Source: M55B132 sp964508895
Lineage (GTDB): Bacteria > Bacteroidota > Bacteroidia > Bacteroidales > B18-G4
DNA length: 64,000 nucleotides
Direction: 5' to 3'
NCBI GenBank assembly: GCA_964508895.1
Contig: CAZDWF010000002.1
Coordinates: 1-64,000 of the forward strand
In this document: positions 1 through 9,433 of the stretch, piece by piece
Layout of the letters: every line of letters starts with the position of its first letter
How positions within the stretch are numbered: the first letter of the stretch is position 1
The notes under the pieces: generated by a model
The model's database searches: none
What the model was told of the DNA's origin: nothing
Seen by the model: the letters and a program-made list of their open reading frames with translations, nothing else
Made by a program: the position numbers and the translations under genes

Positions 1-341
1 TTTAATAATTCCGTTCAATATTTCCAGGATATTATTATGGTCATCATGAAGAAGTGGTGAATGAGCTTATGGTTGGTAGTATACAGGGCAACATCCTGGA
101 AAATGATGATATGTTTGAAAAGGAATATTTCGTGAATGAAGATTTTTATATAGCACGCCTGCTGCCAAAAGATAAAAATGTGGAGAATATTTTAAAACAG
201 ATAGAAATGTTCTTCAATAAAAATGATTTTTCAGTTGACAAGTTAAAGTTTACTGAATATACTGGTGATTATACCGATATAGTATTCACAAACAAAACTT
301 TTAATGAAAAGATACCGGAGGATATCTTTAAAATCGATTAG
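1..341 (+). CDS. LolA-like outer-membrane lipoprotein carrier, C-terminal part (possibly frameshifted)
   Basis: The open frame ending at 341 encodes the C-terminal ~110 residues of a LolA-like periplasmic carrier. The pattern of an acidic DFSVDKLKF strand, GDYT, then KTFNEKIPEDIF matches the closing strands of LolA homologues found in aryl-polyene and flexirubin clusters, where LolA is thought to carry the pigment lipid across the periplasm. The first usable start in this frame is GTG at 54, far too late for a complete protein (~200 residues expected). Two in-frame stops (TAA TAA) lie at 3-8, while frame 1 is open from base 1 and could encode the preceding residues. Either the gene is frameshifted within the first ~50 bases or the window edge misleads. 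The next gene's ATG lies inside this gene's 3' end, which supports co-translation. The family call is moderate. Confidence 0.55.
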
Positions 342-948
342 AAATATAATACTTGCACTTTCCCTTGTATTATTTCCCTTCCTGATAAATGCTCAGAAGG
401 TTCATCCTGATTTGAATAAATATACATACTGGCCCGGTGAAGATTTTAATAGTCTGCAGTCAGTGGCTCAAATGAAGATCCTGGGTAAAGAATTCGGTGG
501 TTATATTGTTATAAAGAAACTTGAAAAACACACATACAGGATCAATTATTCTTCTGAAATGGGCTTAACCATTTTTGATCTTGAAATAAGCCAGGATAGC
601 CTTAGAGTTATTCATATTATTGAAATCCTGAACAAACAATCTTTGATACTTAAGATAGGTTTGATTTTTAAAGTATTTTTGCATAACTATGCATATGGAG
701 AGGAAAACCTGAAGAAGGCAGTAGATAAAAATAATACGCTTTACTTCAGGCTTCTTAAAGAAAAATGGAAATATTTTTATGATCCTGAAGTTAAATTAAG
801 CAGGAAACAATTTAAAAAAGGATGTAAGAGTGTTAAGGTGTTTTATGATGATTATCAAGATGGAATTCCTGGAAATATTATACTAAAAGAATCCGGGATG
901 ATCAGATTGAAAATTCATCTTAGCATTTTGAAGTATAAAACAAAATAA
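304..948 (+). CDS. Exported protein of unknown family in the pigment-type operon
   Basis: A 214-residue protein. A basic N-terminus (MKRYRRISLKS) is followed by a hydrophobic stretch (about residues 14-29) ending in INAQ, which looks like a Sec signal peptide. The rest is a lysine-rich mixed alpha/beta chain with no motif I recognise. The ATG at 304 overlaps the end of the upstream LolA-like gene by 38 bases, and 14 bases separate its stop from the next gene, so it is almost certainly one of the operon's co-translated members. Aryl-polyene clusters often carry a small exported protein or lipoprotein in this position beside LolA and the MMPL exporter. A role in pigment export or assembly is inferred only from this position; there is no lipobox Cys. 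Confidence 0.7.
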   Translation: MKRYRRISLKSIRNIILALSLVLFPFLINAQKVHPDLNKYTYWPGEDFNSLQSVAQMKILGKEFGGYIVIKKLEKHTYRINYSSEMGLTIFDLEISQDSLRVIHIIEILNKQSLILKIGLIFKVFLHNYAYGEENLKKAVDKNNTLYFRLLKEKWKYFYDPEVKLSRKQFKKGCKSVKVFYDDYQDGIPGNIILKESGMIRLKIHLSILKYKTK

Positions 949-962
949 AGACTTAAAGAGAG

Positions 963-1337
963 ATGTTACTTGGTGATTTTTTTGAGATCGTTGAATTAAA
1001 CAATGTTGAAAGCGGATCAATTGAAGCTTCAATCAGGATTAATAAAGACCATTCAATTTTTAATGGTCATTTTCCTGGGTTTCCAATTGTTCCGGGGGTT
1101 TGCATGATACAGATGATTAAAGAGATAATTGGCTCATTACAGCAATCATCATTAATGTTTGTCAGGGGAGATAATATTAAATTCCTACAGTTTATAAATC
1201 CCAATATCGTTGACACTGTTAATGTAAATATCAATAATCAACAAATTGATGATCAAACGTTTAAGACAATGGCTCAGATCTATTCCGGTGACACAGTATT
1301 TTTAAAATTAAAAGGTGTTTTTCAGAAAAGTCGATAA
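963..1337 (+). CDS. Hotdog-fold FabZ/ApeI-like dehydratase or thioesterase
   Basis: A 124-residue single hotdog domain. His36 sits in NGHFPGFPIVPGV (residues 34-46), the hallmark of FabA/FabZ 3-hydroxyacyl-ACP dehydratases. In FabZ the motif continues PGV-xxx-Glu, the Glu being the second catalytic residue. Here that position is Gln50 (PGVCMIQ), so classical dehydratase chemistry may be lost or altered. Divergent hotdog proteins with the same HFPG motif occur in aryl-polyene clusters (ApeI-like), acting on ACP-bound intermediates as dehydratase or thioesterase. The ATG at 963 follows an AAAGAGAG purine stretch that could act as ribosome-binding site. It lies between the exported protein and the glycosyltransferase in the same operon, consistent with work on a fatty-acid-like ACP substrate in the cytoplasm. 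Confidence 0.75.
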   Translation: MLLGDFFEIVELNNVESGSIEASIRINKDHSIFNGHFPGFPIVPGVCMIQMIKEIIGSLQQSSLMFVRGDNIKFLQFINPNIVDTVNVNINNQQIDDQTFKTMAQIYSGDTVFLKLKGVFQKSR

Positions 1338-1383
1338 ACAAACATTTTCAATACTCACGCGTCACGCATCATGATTTAGAATT

Positions 1384-2589
1384 ATGGTTTACCGAGAGGA
1401 CATAAAAGAGGAATTCGATAATTTAAAATGCTGCGTTTTAATTCCAAGCTATAATAACAGCCCCTTTCTTGAAGAAGTAATTAATGGTGTAAAAGATTAT
1501 ACTGATAATATTATTGTTGTTAATGATGGCTCTACTGATGATACTCAGAGCATCCTGAAAAGTATTAAGGATATTGAAGTATTAAGATTTACTAAGAACA
1601 AAGGAAAAGGGATTGCCTTGAGAGAAGGTTTTAAATTTGCCCATAAACTGGGTTTTAAATATGCAATTACTATTGATTCCGATGGACAACATTTGCCTGA
1701 AGATCTGCCAAAATTTATTAAAAAGATAAAGGAATGCCCGGGATCATTGATTGTCGGCGCCCGAAATATGGATCAGGATAATATTCCGGGGAAAAGCAGC
1801 TTCGGACATAAATTCTCTAATTTCTGGTTCAGGTTTGAGACAGGGATTAAACTTCCGGATACACAATCAGGCTACAGGCTTTATCCCCTGGAACCGATTA
1901 GTAAAATGAAGTTCTTCACCAGCAAATATGAATTTGAAATTGAAGTAATTGTTAAAGCAGCATGGAAAAGGATTCCGATTTCGTGGGTGCCCGTAAAAGT
2001 GAGATATTTTGAAGGAGAGAAACGGATCTCTCATTTCAGACCATTCAGAGACTTTAGCAGGGTGAGCCTGCTGAATACTTACCTGGTAACGCTGGCAATT
2101 ATTTATTATAGAGCGTATTTATTCATTAAGTCGATGAGCTGGAAAAAAGTCACTCAGTTTGTAAAGAACGACCTGATGATGAGCAAAGACAGTAACTTCA
2201 AACTTGCTGCATCGGTCTTTATTGGGATTTTTATGGGTATTGTTCCGGTTTGGGGATGGCAACTTGCCATTGCGATATTTCTGGCTATCATCATGAAACT
2301 GAATAAAACTATAGTGATCATCACAGCCAATATCAGCATACCTCCAATGATACCACTGATACTCTATCTTAGCTTTATCACCGGGGGAATCGTATTGGGT
2401 ACAGGAACAAGTTTTAATTATTCTTCAGAAATTTCATTTGATATAATCAAGGATGATATCATACAATATATTGTCGGAGCTCTTGTGTTCGGAGTGCTGT
2501 TGGCAACAGTTATGGGATTATTGACATATTTAGGTCTGCTGATTTTTAGAAAAAGAAAAATACAGGAAGAAGGGGTAATAGCAAAGTGA
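1384..2589 (+). CDS. GT2 family glycosyltransferase with C-terminal DUF2062 membrane domain
   Basis: A 401-residue fusion. The N-terminal half is a GT-A fold family 2 glycosyltransferase of the dolichol-phosphate-mannose-synthase type: CVLIPSYNN (~17-25), VVNDGSTDDT (~45-54) and the metal-binding DSDGQH (D98-x-D100). The C-terminal third (~270-392) is a DUF2062 domain with several hydrophobic helices, including the typical stretch with SIPPMIPLILY. GT2-DUF2062 proteins are standard parts of aryl-polyene and flexirubin clusters, where glycosylation or transfer of a sugar to the lipid anchor is proposed. The gene ends in GTGA, and the GTG is the start of the next gene, so the two are translationally coupled. 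The sugar donor cannot be told from sequence. Confidence 0.88.
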   Translation: MVYREDIKEEFDNLKCCVLIPSYNNSPFLEEVINGVKDYTDNIIVVNDGSTDDTQSILKSIKDIEVLRFTKNKGKGIALREGFKFAHKLGFKYAITIDSDGQHLPEDLPKFIKKIKECPGSLIVGARNMDQDNIPGKSSFGHKFSNFWFRFETGIKLPDTQSGYRLYPLEPISKMKFFTSKYEFEIEVIVKAAWKRIPISWVPVKVRYFEGEKRISHFRPFRDFSRVSLLNTYLVTLAIIYYRAYLFIKSMSWKKVTQFVKNDLMMSKDSNFKLAASVFIGIFMGIVPVWGWQLAIAIFLAIIMKLNKTIVIITANISIPPMIPLILYLSFITGGIVLGTGTSFNYSSEISFDIIKDDIIQYIVGALVFGVLLATVMGLLTYLGLLIFRKRKIQEEGVIAK

Positions 2590-5500
2590 TAAATCCATTT
2601 ATTTCAACATATCGCTTTTTTAGCAGAAGAAAGTTCATATTTGTTCTTTCAGTGGTTTCTTTGTTGCTGATCTCTGGATATCTGGCCTCATTGATCAGGT
2701 TTGAAGAGGATGTTTTCAGGATGGTGCCCCAGGGCAAAGATTCAAGGGACCTGGAAATTGCATTTAAGAATACCAGCCTGATGGATAAGCTGGTCGTACG
2801 CTTTTACCAAAAAGATACTCATGCTGAACCAAATCCTGGATTATTAATAGATGCAGCCGACGACTTTGTTAATGAGCTCAACAGGTCTTTTGATAGTTTA
2901 TACATCAAAAGCATTTTGTATAAGCTGGACGCAAGCGACATGGATGAAGTATATGATGAATTCTACCACAACCTCCCTTTATACCTTGAGGAATCAGATT
3001 ATAAGAGGCTCGACACCATCACTTTAGAAGAGAATATCGTGGCAAAACTTCAGGATAATTATAATTTGCTGATCTCTCCGGCAGGAATAAGCATGAAGAA
3101 ATTCCTGGTAAAAGATCCTCTTGGCATTGCCGGAAGTGCATTGAAAAAGCTTGAAACCTTACAGCTTGATGATAACTATTCCCTATATAAAGATTGCATA
3201 ATTACCCATGATAAAAAGAATTTGCTTGTACTGATAAGTTCTGCCAATCCGTCCAGTGAAACTTTGCTGAATTCAGAATTAATTGATGGTGTCACCAGAA
3301 TTTCTGATAGTATTAATGCAAGATACACCGAGGCGGGAGTTGAACATTTCGGAGCCGTGGCTGTTGCCGTTGCCAATGCAAAGCAGGTAAAAAGAGATGT
3401 GTTGCTTACCGTTGGTGCTGCTTTTCTGCTGGTTCTTTTGATAATGACACTGTATTTCAGGCAAAAAAGAATGTTGCTGGTCCTGATCATCCCTGTAGTC
3501 TTCGGAGGAAGTATCGCCCTTGCAGTTATCTTCCTGGCAAAAACCATGATCTCTGCTATTGCCCTGGGAGTGGGATCGGTTCTCGTTGGCATATCCATTG
3601 ATTATGCCTTGCATTTTTTTACCCACTACCAAAATACAGGTTCTGCTGAGAAAGTTCTCAAAGATGTTTCATCACCTGTTATTTACAGCGCTTTAACAAC
3701 AGCTGCAGCCTTCTTCTGCCTTAGCTTTGTTAACTCCTATGCCTTGAGGGATATGGGCTGGTTTGCAGGATTAAGCGTGATCTTTGCAGCACTGGCTTCT
3801 TTGCTTATCTTACCACAACTCGTAAAAGCCAAAAAGAAAAAAACCTTACTTCCTTTTATTTCCAGCTTTGCCTCCTATCCTTTTCATAAAAAGAAATACC
3901 TTAAGTGGCTGATAATAACTCTGGCTATAGTATCATTGTTCTTTTTCAGACATGTTGAGTTTGAGGGAGACCTGGAAGATATGTCGTATATGACCGAGGA
4001 ATTGATTACAGCACAGGAAAATCTGAACGCTATTAGTACTGCTTCCCTGAGGACTATCTACCTCATTAATATGGCCGATGATCTTGAATCAGCTATACAG
4101 ATGAATGAACAACTTGGCAATACAATAAGTGGGCTGAAAGAGAAAGGATTGGTGCAAAGTTATGTGTTGCCATCCGAGTTGCTGATATCTGATTCACTCC
4201 GGATTGTTAAAATTGAAAGATGGGAGAAATTCTGGAAATCCAGGAAGGAGAAGGTTGTTAAAACGATAAAAAGTGAAGCCGGAAAGTATAAATTCAGAGA
4301 TGGAACCTTTGATCAGTTTGCAACACTCTTGTCTGTTGAGGGAGAAAGCTGGGATCAGAACGAAAAGATGATCATCGATAGATTTCTCTCTGATTATGTC
4401 ACAAGCAATGATTCTCTTACACTGATAGTTACACCCGTAAAGGTAAATCTTGAAGATAAAGAAGCTGTTCATAAAGTATTGAATGGGGTTTCGGATATTG
4501 TGATCATCGACAAACAATATATTGCCAGGAAATTTGTAAATACTTTAAAAGAGGATTTCAACCTTTTGGTGATAATTTCCTTAATTGTTGTCTTTATTAT
4601 ATTACTTATCGTTTTTGGCCGTTTTGAACTTGCTGCCATTACTTATATTCCTATGCTGATATCCTGGGTTATTACCCTGGGGGTCATGGCAATGTTTGGT
4701 ATAAAATTTACTATTTTCAACATCATCATTTCAACTTTTATTTTCGGGTTAGGGATAGATTACAGCATATTCATCACCCGCGGAATGATGCAGAAATTAA
4801 AGTTCAATGAAGACAACCTGAATTCATACAAGACCTCCATTTTTCTTTCTGCTCTGACAACTATTTCAGGAATTGGTGTATTGATCTTTGCAAAACATCC
4901 TGCTTTGCAGTCCATGGCAGTGGTTTCAATCATTGGCATTCTCACTGTATTGCTTGTTGCTTACACTATACAGCCCGGATTATATAACTGGTTGATGTAT
5001 ACCAAAGGCCGGAAGAGATTCGCTCCTATCGTACTGATGGACTTTGTCTTCTCAATGGTTTGTATTATTGTTTTTGTTTCAGGAATATTAATAGTGACAG
5101 TCCTGGGGGTACTATTATTATTTCTTACTCCTCTTTCAAAGAAAAAGGCCAGATATCTGTATCATTATCTGATCAAGCTGGCCTGCTGGTTTCAATTATA
5201 CGTGGAACTTAATATTAAAAAGACCTTTGTTGGCTTTACCAAAGAGAAATTCAGAACTCCTTCGGTAATTATAGGAAACCACGAATCCCATGTAGATATT
5301 TTATTGATACTCCTATTGTATCCGAAAGTCATTGTGCTGACAAATGAAAAAGTACATAAAAGAATTTATGGTGCTCTGGTTAAAATGGCCGACTTTTATC
5401 CCATCACTTCTGATGGCATTGATGCTACCATTGGAAAAATTGAAGAAAGAGTAAAAGAAGGATATTCCATACTTGTATTTCCTGAAGGTACCAGATCCTA

Positions 5501-6428
5501 TGACACTACCATACATCGTTTCCACAGAGGAGCATTTTATATCGCAGAGAAGCTAAAGCTTGATATTCTCCCGGTGATCTTTCATGGTATAGGTGATTGC
5601 CTGAAAAGGAGCGAGCTGTTTTTAAGAGGCGGACATATGACTGTTAAAATTCTTGACAGGATTCCCATAACAGATACTGCCTATGGTGCTGATTACAGGG
5701 AGCGTACAAAGAAATTCAGACAGTATATAATTGGTGAGTATAAAAAAGTTGCTGCTGAATATGGAGATGTAAAATATTACAGGAGAAACATCCTGAAGAA
5801 TTATGTTTTTCGTGGTGCTATACTGGAATGGTATCTTAGGGTGAAACTCAGGATGGAAGACAATTATAAATTATATGATAAATATACTCCCAAATCAGGA
5901 TTGATAACAGATATGGGTTGTGGTTATGGGTTTATATCTTATATGTTATCATTTTTGTCAGCAGAAAGACAAATCATCGGTATTGATTATGACGAAGAAA
6001 AGATAGAAGTTGCAAATAATGCCTTCTATAAAAATGATAAACTGGACTTTATACATGATGATATTACCAAAGCAGAAATTAAAGCATCCGATGCATTTCT
6101 TTTTGGTGATGTACTGCATTACATACCGGAGAATGACCAAAAGCTATTGCTTGATAAATGCATCAGCAAATTAAATGTCGGGGGTGTGATAATCATAAGA
6201 GAGGGTGATAAAGATCTCGAAAAAGAACACAAAGGAACACGTCTCTCAGAATACCTTTCTACAAGAATTGTTAAGTTTAACAAAACCAACGAGACAGATA
6301 AGCTGTATTTTCTAAACCGGGAAATGATAAAAGGAATTGCTGATGAGTATGGCTTGGAAATGATAGTTGTTGACAGTGCGAAGCTAACATCAAATATAAT
6401 GATGGTACTGAGGAAGAAAGAATTATGA
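2586..6428 (+). CDS. MMPL/RND exporter fused to lysophospholipid acyltransferase and SAM methyltransferase
   Basis: A 1280-residue three-part protein. Residues 1-~810 are an MMPL/RND permease in two halves: TM1 at ~14-36, periplasmic loop, TM cluster ~270-410, TM ~440-455, a second loop, and TM cluster ~655-800. A further hydrophobic stretch (~815-848) leads into a PlsC-like acyltransferase with NHESHVD (HX4D, ~897) and PEGTRSYD (~966). The last ~210 residues form a class I methyltransferase with DMGCGYG (~1108) and IGIDYDEEK. In aryl-polyene loci the exporter, acyltransferase and methyltransferase are usually separate genes, so one polypeptide would place lipid-anchor acylation and methylation at the export gate. 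The start is GTG in a GTGA overlap with the upstream stop; the downstream gene starts in an ATGA overlap. Substrate is inferred from context. Confidence 0.88.
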   Translation: MINPFISTYRFFSRRKFIFVLSVVSLLLISGYLASLIRFEEDVFRMVPQGKDSRDLEIAFKNTSLMDKLVVRFYQKDTHAEPNPGLLIDAADDFVNELNRSFDSLYIKSILYKLDASDMDEVYDEFYHNLPLYLEESDYKRLDTITLEENIVAKLQDNYNLLISPAGISMKKFLVKDPLGIAGSALKKLETLQLDDNYSLYKDCIITHDKKNLLVLISSANPSSETLLNSELIDGVTRISDSINARYTEAGVEHFGAVAVAVANAKQVKRDVLLTVGAAFLLVLLIMTLYFRQKRMLLVLIIPVVFGGSIALAVIFLAKTMISAIALGVGSVLVGISIDYALHFFTHYQNTGSAEKVLKDVSSPVIYSALTTAAAFFCLSFVNSYALRDMGWFAGLSVIFAALASLLILPQLVKAKKKKTLLPFISSFASYPFHKKKYLKWLIITLAIVSLFFFRHVEFEGDLEDMSYMTEELITAQENLNAISTASLRTIYLINMADDLESAIQMNEQLGNTISGLKEKGLVQSYVLPSELLISDSLRIVKIERWEKFWKSRKEKVVKTIKSEAGKYKFRDGTFDQFATLLSVEGESWDQNEKMIIDRFLSDYVTSNDSLTLIVTPVKVNLEDKEAVHKVLNGVSDIVIIDKQYIARKFVNTLKEDFNLLVIISLIVVFIILLIVFGRFELAAITYIPMLISWVITLGVMAMFGIKFTIFNIIISTFIFGLGIDYSIFITRGMMQKLKFNEDNLNSYKTSIFLSALTTISGIGVLIFAKHPALQSMAVVSIIGILTVLLVAYTIQPGLYNWLMYTKGRKRFAPIVLMDFVFSMVCIIVFVSGILIVTVLGVLLLFLTPLSKKKARYLYHYLIKLACWFQLYVELNIKKTFVGFTKEKFRTPSVIIGNHESHVDILLILLLYPKVIVLTNEKVHKRIYGALVKMADFYPITSDGIDATIGKIEERVKEGYSILVFPEGTRSYDTTIHRFHRGAFYIAEKLKLDILPVIFHGIGDCLKRSELFLRGGHMTVKILDRIPITDTAYGADYRERTKKFRQYIIGEYKKVAAEYGDVKYYRRNILKNYVFRGAILEWYLRVKLRMEDNYKLYDKYTPKSGLITDMGCGYGFISYMLSFLSAERQIIGIDYDEEKIEVANNAFYKNDKLDFIHDDITKAEIKASDAFLFGDVLHYIPENDQKLLLDKCISKLNVGGVIIIREGDKDLEKEHKGTRLSEYLSTRIVKFNKTNETDKLYFLNREMIKGIADEYGLEMIVVDSAKLTSNIMMVLRKKEL

Positions 6429-7918
6429 AATATGATTTTATAATCATCGGAAGTGGACTGGGAGGCCTGCTAACCGGCCTCATCCTGAGTAAGGAAGGCT
6501 ACAATGTTTGTGTCCTGGAAAAGAATGCAAGGATTGGAGGTTGCCTGCAGTCATTTAAACGCAATGGAGCAATTTTCAATACAGGATTAAATTATACAGA
6601 ATCGCTTCTCGACGGACAAATTATGAACCAGTACTTTGAGTATTTTGGTATCAGGGATAAGCTCAATCTGAAGCGGATGGATATAGATGCTTTTGAGAAA
6701 ATCACATTTAATGATGACCCAATAGAGTATAAATATGCCCAGGGAACAGAACGGTTTATTGAAAACATGGTAGAGCAATTCCCACAGGAAAGGAGAAATA
6801 TTGTCAATTACATGAATGAGCTTGAAAAACTATCAAACTCATTTCCATTATATAATCTGGATATTAAAACTGAGTCAAGCATACTGAATGAATATTATTA
6901 TAAAGACACAGCTGCTTTTATAAATTCTATTACGACTAACCAAAAACTCAGGAATGTCCTTGTTGGAACCAGTCCTCTATATGCCGGAGTGCCTGATAAA
7001 ACACCTTTGTATATTCATGGCCTGATAGTCTATTCTTTTATTCAAAGTGCCTGGCGAGTGGTTGATGGTAGTTCTTTAATGGCTGAAACCATTGCTGATG
7101 AGATTGTTTCTAATGGTGGCACAGTAATGAAAAGTTCAGAAGTAATTTCAATAAATACAGATAATAGAAAGGTTAATGCAATTGAATTAAATAGTGGTGA
7201 AAAAATTGAGGCCAGGACTTTTATTTCGGCTATCCATCCTGAAGTTACTTTAAACTTGATCGACGATAAAACTGCATACAATGCTTTTCGCAAAAGAATA
7301 AACTCCCTGGAGAATACTTCAGGAATGTTCACCTTATATGCAGTGATGAAAGATGGATCTTTCCCATATATTAATCATAACCATTATCATTATGCGGTGG
7401 ATAATGTATGGGATGCTGTTTCATATACATCAAAAGAATGGCCTCCTTATTACCTTCTTTATACACCTGCTGTTTCTGGCAATTCTGAATATTCCAAAGC
7501 TGTAATTGTAATCACATATATGCATTATGATGAAGTAAAAAAGTGGAGCAACACAAAAGTTGGCAGGAGAGGCGAGGAGTATGAAGATTTTAAAAGAAGA
7601 AAAGCAGAACAACTTATTGGAAAAGTAGAAGAAAAATATTCAGGATTTTCAGCATCCATTGATAAGTATTACTCATCTACGCCCTTGACATACCGTGATT
7701 ATACAGCAACTATTGATGGTTCATCTTATGGAATTATGAAGGATTACAGGAATCCGATGAAATCACTTATATTGCCAAAATCAAAGTTTCCGAATTTATA
7801 TTTTACAGGGCAAAATTTGAATCTGCACGGGATTTTGGGTGTGACAGTAAATGCTGTTATGACTTGCTCAGAGTTTCTGGGAATAGATAATCTTTTGAAT
7901 AAAATAAAGAATTACTAA
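6425..7918 (+). CDS. Phytoene desaturase/retinol saturase-like FAD oxidoreductase, copy A
   Basis: A 497-residue flavoprotein. The dinucleotide-binding Rossmann motif IIGSGLGGLLTGLIL is at residues ~6-20, with the CrtI-type NARIGGCLQSF following at ~35-44. The C-terminal FAD-contacting motif reads LYFTGQNLNLHGILGV (~458-473). This is the layout of the CrtI/RetSat/NAD(P)-FAD-dependent oxidoreductase family, acting on long conjugated or isoprenoid chains. ATGA overlap with the exporter fusion fixes the start and shows operon membership. It is clearly paralogous with the next gene (same motifs, same length, shared TSTPLTYRDYTAT-type block). A desaturase or isomerase role on the polyene chain is plausible but not proven; the family also includes saturases. 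Confidence 0.85.
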   Translation: MKYDFIIIGSGLGGLLTGLILSKEGYNVCVLEKNARIGGCLQSFKRNGAIFNTGLNYTESLLDGQIMNQYFEYFGIRDKLNLKRMDIDAFEKITFNDDPIEYKYAQGTERFIENMVEQFPQERRNIVNYMNELEKLSNSFPLYNLDIKTESSILNEYYYKDTAAFINSITTNQKLRNVLVGTSPLYAGVPDKTPLYIHGLIVYSFIQSAWRVVDGSSLMAETIADEIVSNGGTVMKSSEVISINTDNRKVNAIELNSGEKIEARTFISAIHPEVTLNLIDDKTAYNAFRKRINSLENTSGMFTLYAVMKDGSFPYINHNHYHYAVDNVWDAVSYTSKEWPPYYLLYTPAVSGNSEYSKAVIVITYMHYDEVKKWSNTKVGRRGEEYEDFKRRKAEQLIGKVEEKYSGFSASIDKYYSSTPLTYRDYTATIDGSSYGIMKDYRNPMKSLILPKSKFPNLYFTGQNLNLHGILGVTVNAVMTCSEFLGIDNLLNKIKNY

Positions 7919-7927
7919 ATTCATAAT

Positions 7928-9433
7928 ATGATTAAGCAGGAAAGATACGATGTGGTTATTGCCGGGAGCGGACTGGGTGGATTGTTAAGCGGACTTTTTT
8001 TAAGCAAGATAGGTTATCATGTATTGGTACTGGAAAAGAATAGTCAGATTGGGGGTTGTCTTCAGACTTTTGTAAGGAAAGGAAAAGTATTTGATACAGG
8101 CATGCACTATGTTGGTAGCATGGAGAAGGGCCAGTCCCTTAATAAGATCTTTAGCTATGCCGGAATTATAGATGATATCAAGATGCAAAGGCTCGACATG
8201 GACTGCTTTGATAAAATTATTTATGGCGGAAAGGAATATAAATATGCTCAGGGCTTCGATAGATTTACTGATACAATGCATGAATATTTCCCTGATAATA
8301 AAGATGACGTTAGCAGGTATGTTGCAGAAATGCAGGAATTGGTAAGTTTTATTGATCTCTTCAATTTGAGACCGTTTACATCAGTGTCATATATTGACAA
8401 CCCTAGTTCATTAATGCCTGTTGATGAAAAAATTAGTCAGGTGACGTCAAATAAAACACTCCGGAGTGTTCTCTCAGGAATGAATGGGCTTTATGCCGGA
8501 GCTCCGGGTATAACCCCGTATTATGTACATGCCTTGATTAATAATTTTTTTATAAATAGTGCCTGGCGACTCATAAATGGTGGTGAGCAAATTGCAGAAT
8601 TATTGCGTGAAAAAATTGTTGAAAATGGAGGAGAAGTGATTGCAAAAAAAGAGGTGAAAGAATTTGTAGTCTCAAATGACCTGATAGATTATGTAGAGCT
8701 TGCAGATGAAACCAGGGTATTTGGGAAATATTTTATATCAAATATCCATCCTGCTAAAACCTTATCAATGATTAAGGGTAATAGCATACGTAAAGCTTAT
8801 ATTAATAGAATAAATAGCCTTGAGAATACTATAGGGATGTTTGTTGTTTATGCTGATCTTAAAGAAAACAGCTTTCCTAATATTAATCATAATGTCTACT
8901 ACTTTAATGGAGAAGATGTTTGGGGCACCCGTGATTATTATAAGAAGATGTGGCCTGATGGCTTTATGATGTATACTCCGAATCGGGGAAATATGGGTGA
9001 CCATGCCCAGACTGCTATTGTAATCACATATATGAAATATGAAGAATTAGCAAAATGGGAAAATACCTGGATCGAACATAGAGGAGATGATTACCGTGAA
9101 TTTAAAAAAATAAAAGCTGAGAAACTCATAAAACTGGTTGATAGTGTTTATCCGGGATTTAAAAAATCGATTCATAAGTATTATACTTCAACACCATTAA
9201 CATATCGCGATTATACAGCCACACAGGATGGTTCATGTTATGGCATTATGAAGAGTTGCAAGAATTTTCCATCTACAATAATTCATCCAAAAACGCGCAT
9301 TAATAATTTGTTTTTCACAGGACAAAACATGAGTTTGCATGGAATTCTTGGAGTTAGCTTTGGTTCTGTAGTAACTTGCATGTCGATACCGGGAAATGAA
9401 AATCTGATCACTAATATTAATAATGTACATTAA
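7928..9433 (+). CDS. Phytoene desaturase/retinol saturase-like FAD oxidoreductase, copy B
   Basis: A 501-residue paralogue of the preceding gene, starting 9 bases after its stop. The FAD motif IAGSGLGGLLSGLFL is near residues 10-24, followed by NSQIGGCLQTF. The C-terminal block is LFFTGQNMSLHGILGV. Shared features include YYxSTPLTYRDYTAT and YGIMK. The two proteins have diverged throughout, so this duplication is old, unlike the exact 2.6-kb repeat downstream. Two tandem CrtI-like enzymes suggest sequential or heteromeric redox steps on the same substrate class. The next gene's ATG lies 11 bases inside this one. Exact chemistry is unknown. Confidence 0.85.
   Translation: MIKQERYDVVIAGSGLGGLLSGLFLSKIGYHVLVLEKNSQIGGCLQTFVRKGKVFDTGMHYVGSMEKGQSLNKIFSYAGIIDDIKMQRLDMDCFDKIIYGGKEYKYAQGFDRFTDTMHEYFPDNKDDVSRYVAEMQELVSFIDLFNLRPFTSVSYIDNPSSLMPVDEKISQVTSNKTLRSVLSGMNGLYAGAPGITPYYVHALINNFFINSAWRLINGGEQIAELLREKIVENGGEVIAKKEVKEFVVSNDLIDYVELADETRVFGKYFISNIHPAKTLSMIKGNSIRKAYINRINSLENTIGMFVVYADLKENSFPNINHNVYYFNGEDVWGTRDYYKKMWPDGFMMYTPNRGNMGDHAQTAIVITYMKYEELAKWENTWIEHRGDDYREFKKIKAEKLIKLVDSVYPGFKKSIHKYYTSTPLTYRDYTATQDGSCYGIMKSCKNFPSTIIHPKTRINNLFFTGQNMSLHGILGVSFGSVVTCMSIPGNENLITNINNVH

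Noticed and set aside
3176..3632. Long antisense open frames inside the MMPL fusion gene and in other large genes
   Set aside because: They have the composition expected from the complementary strand of real codons and no start signals or recognisable domains.
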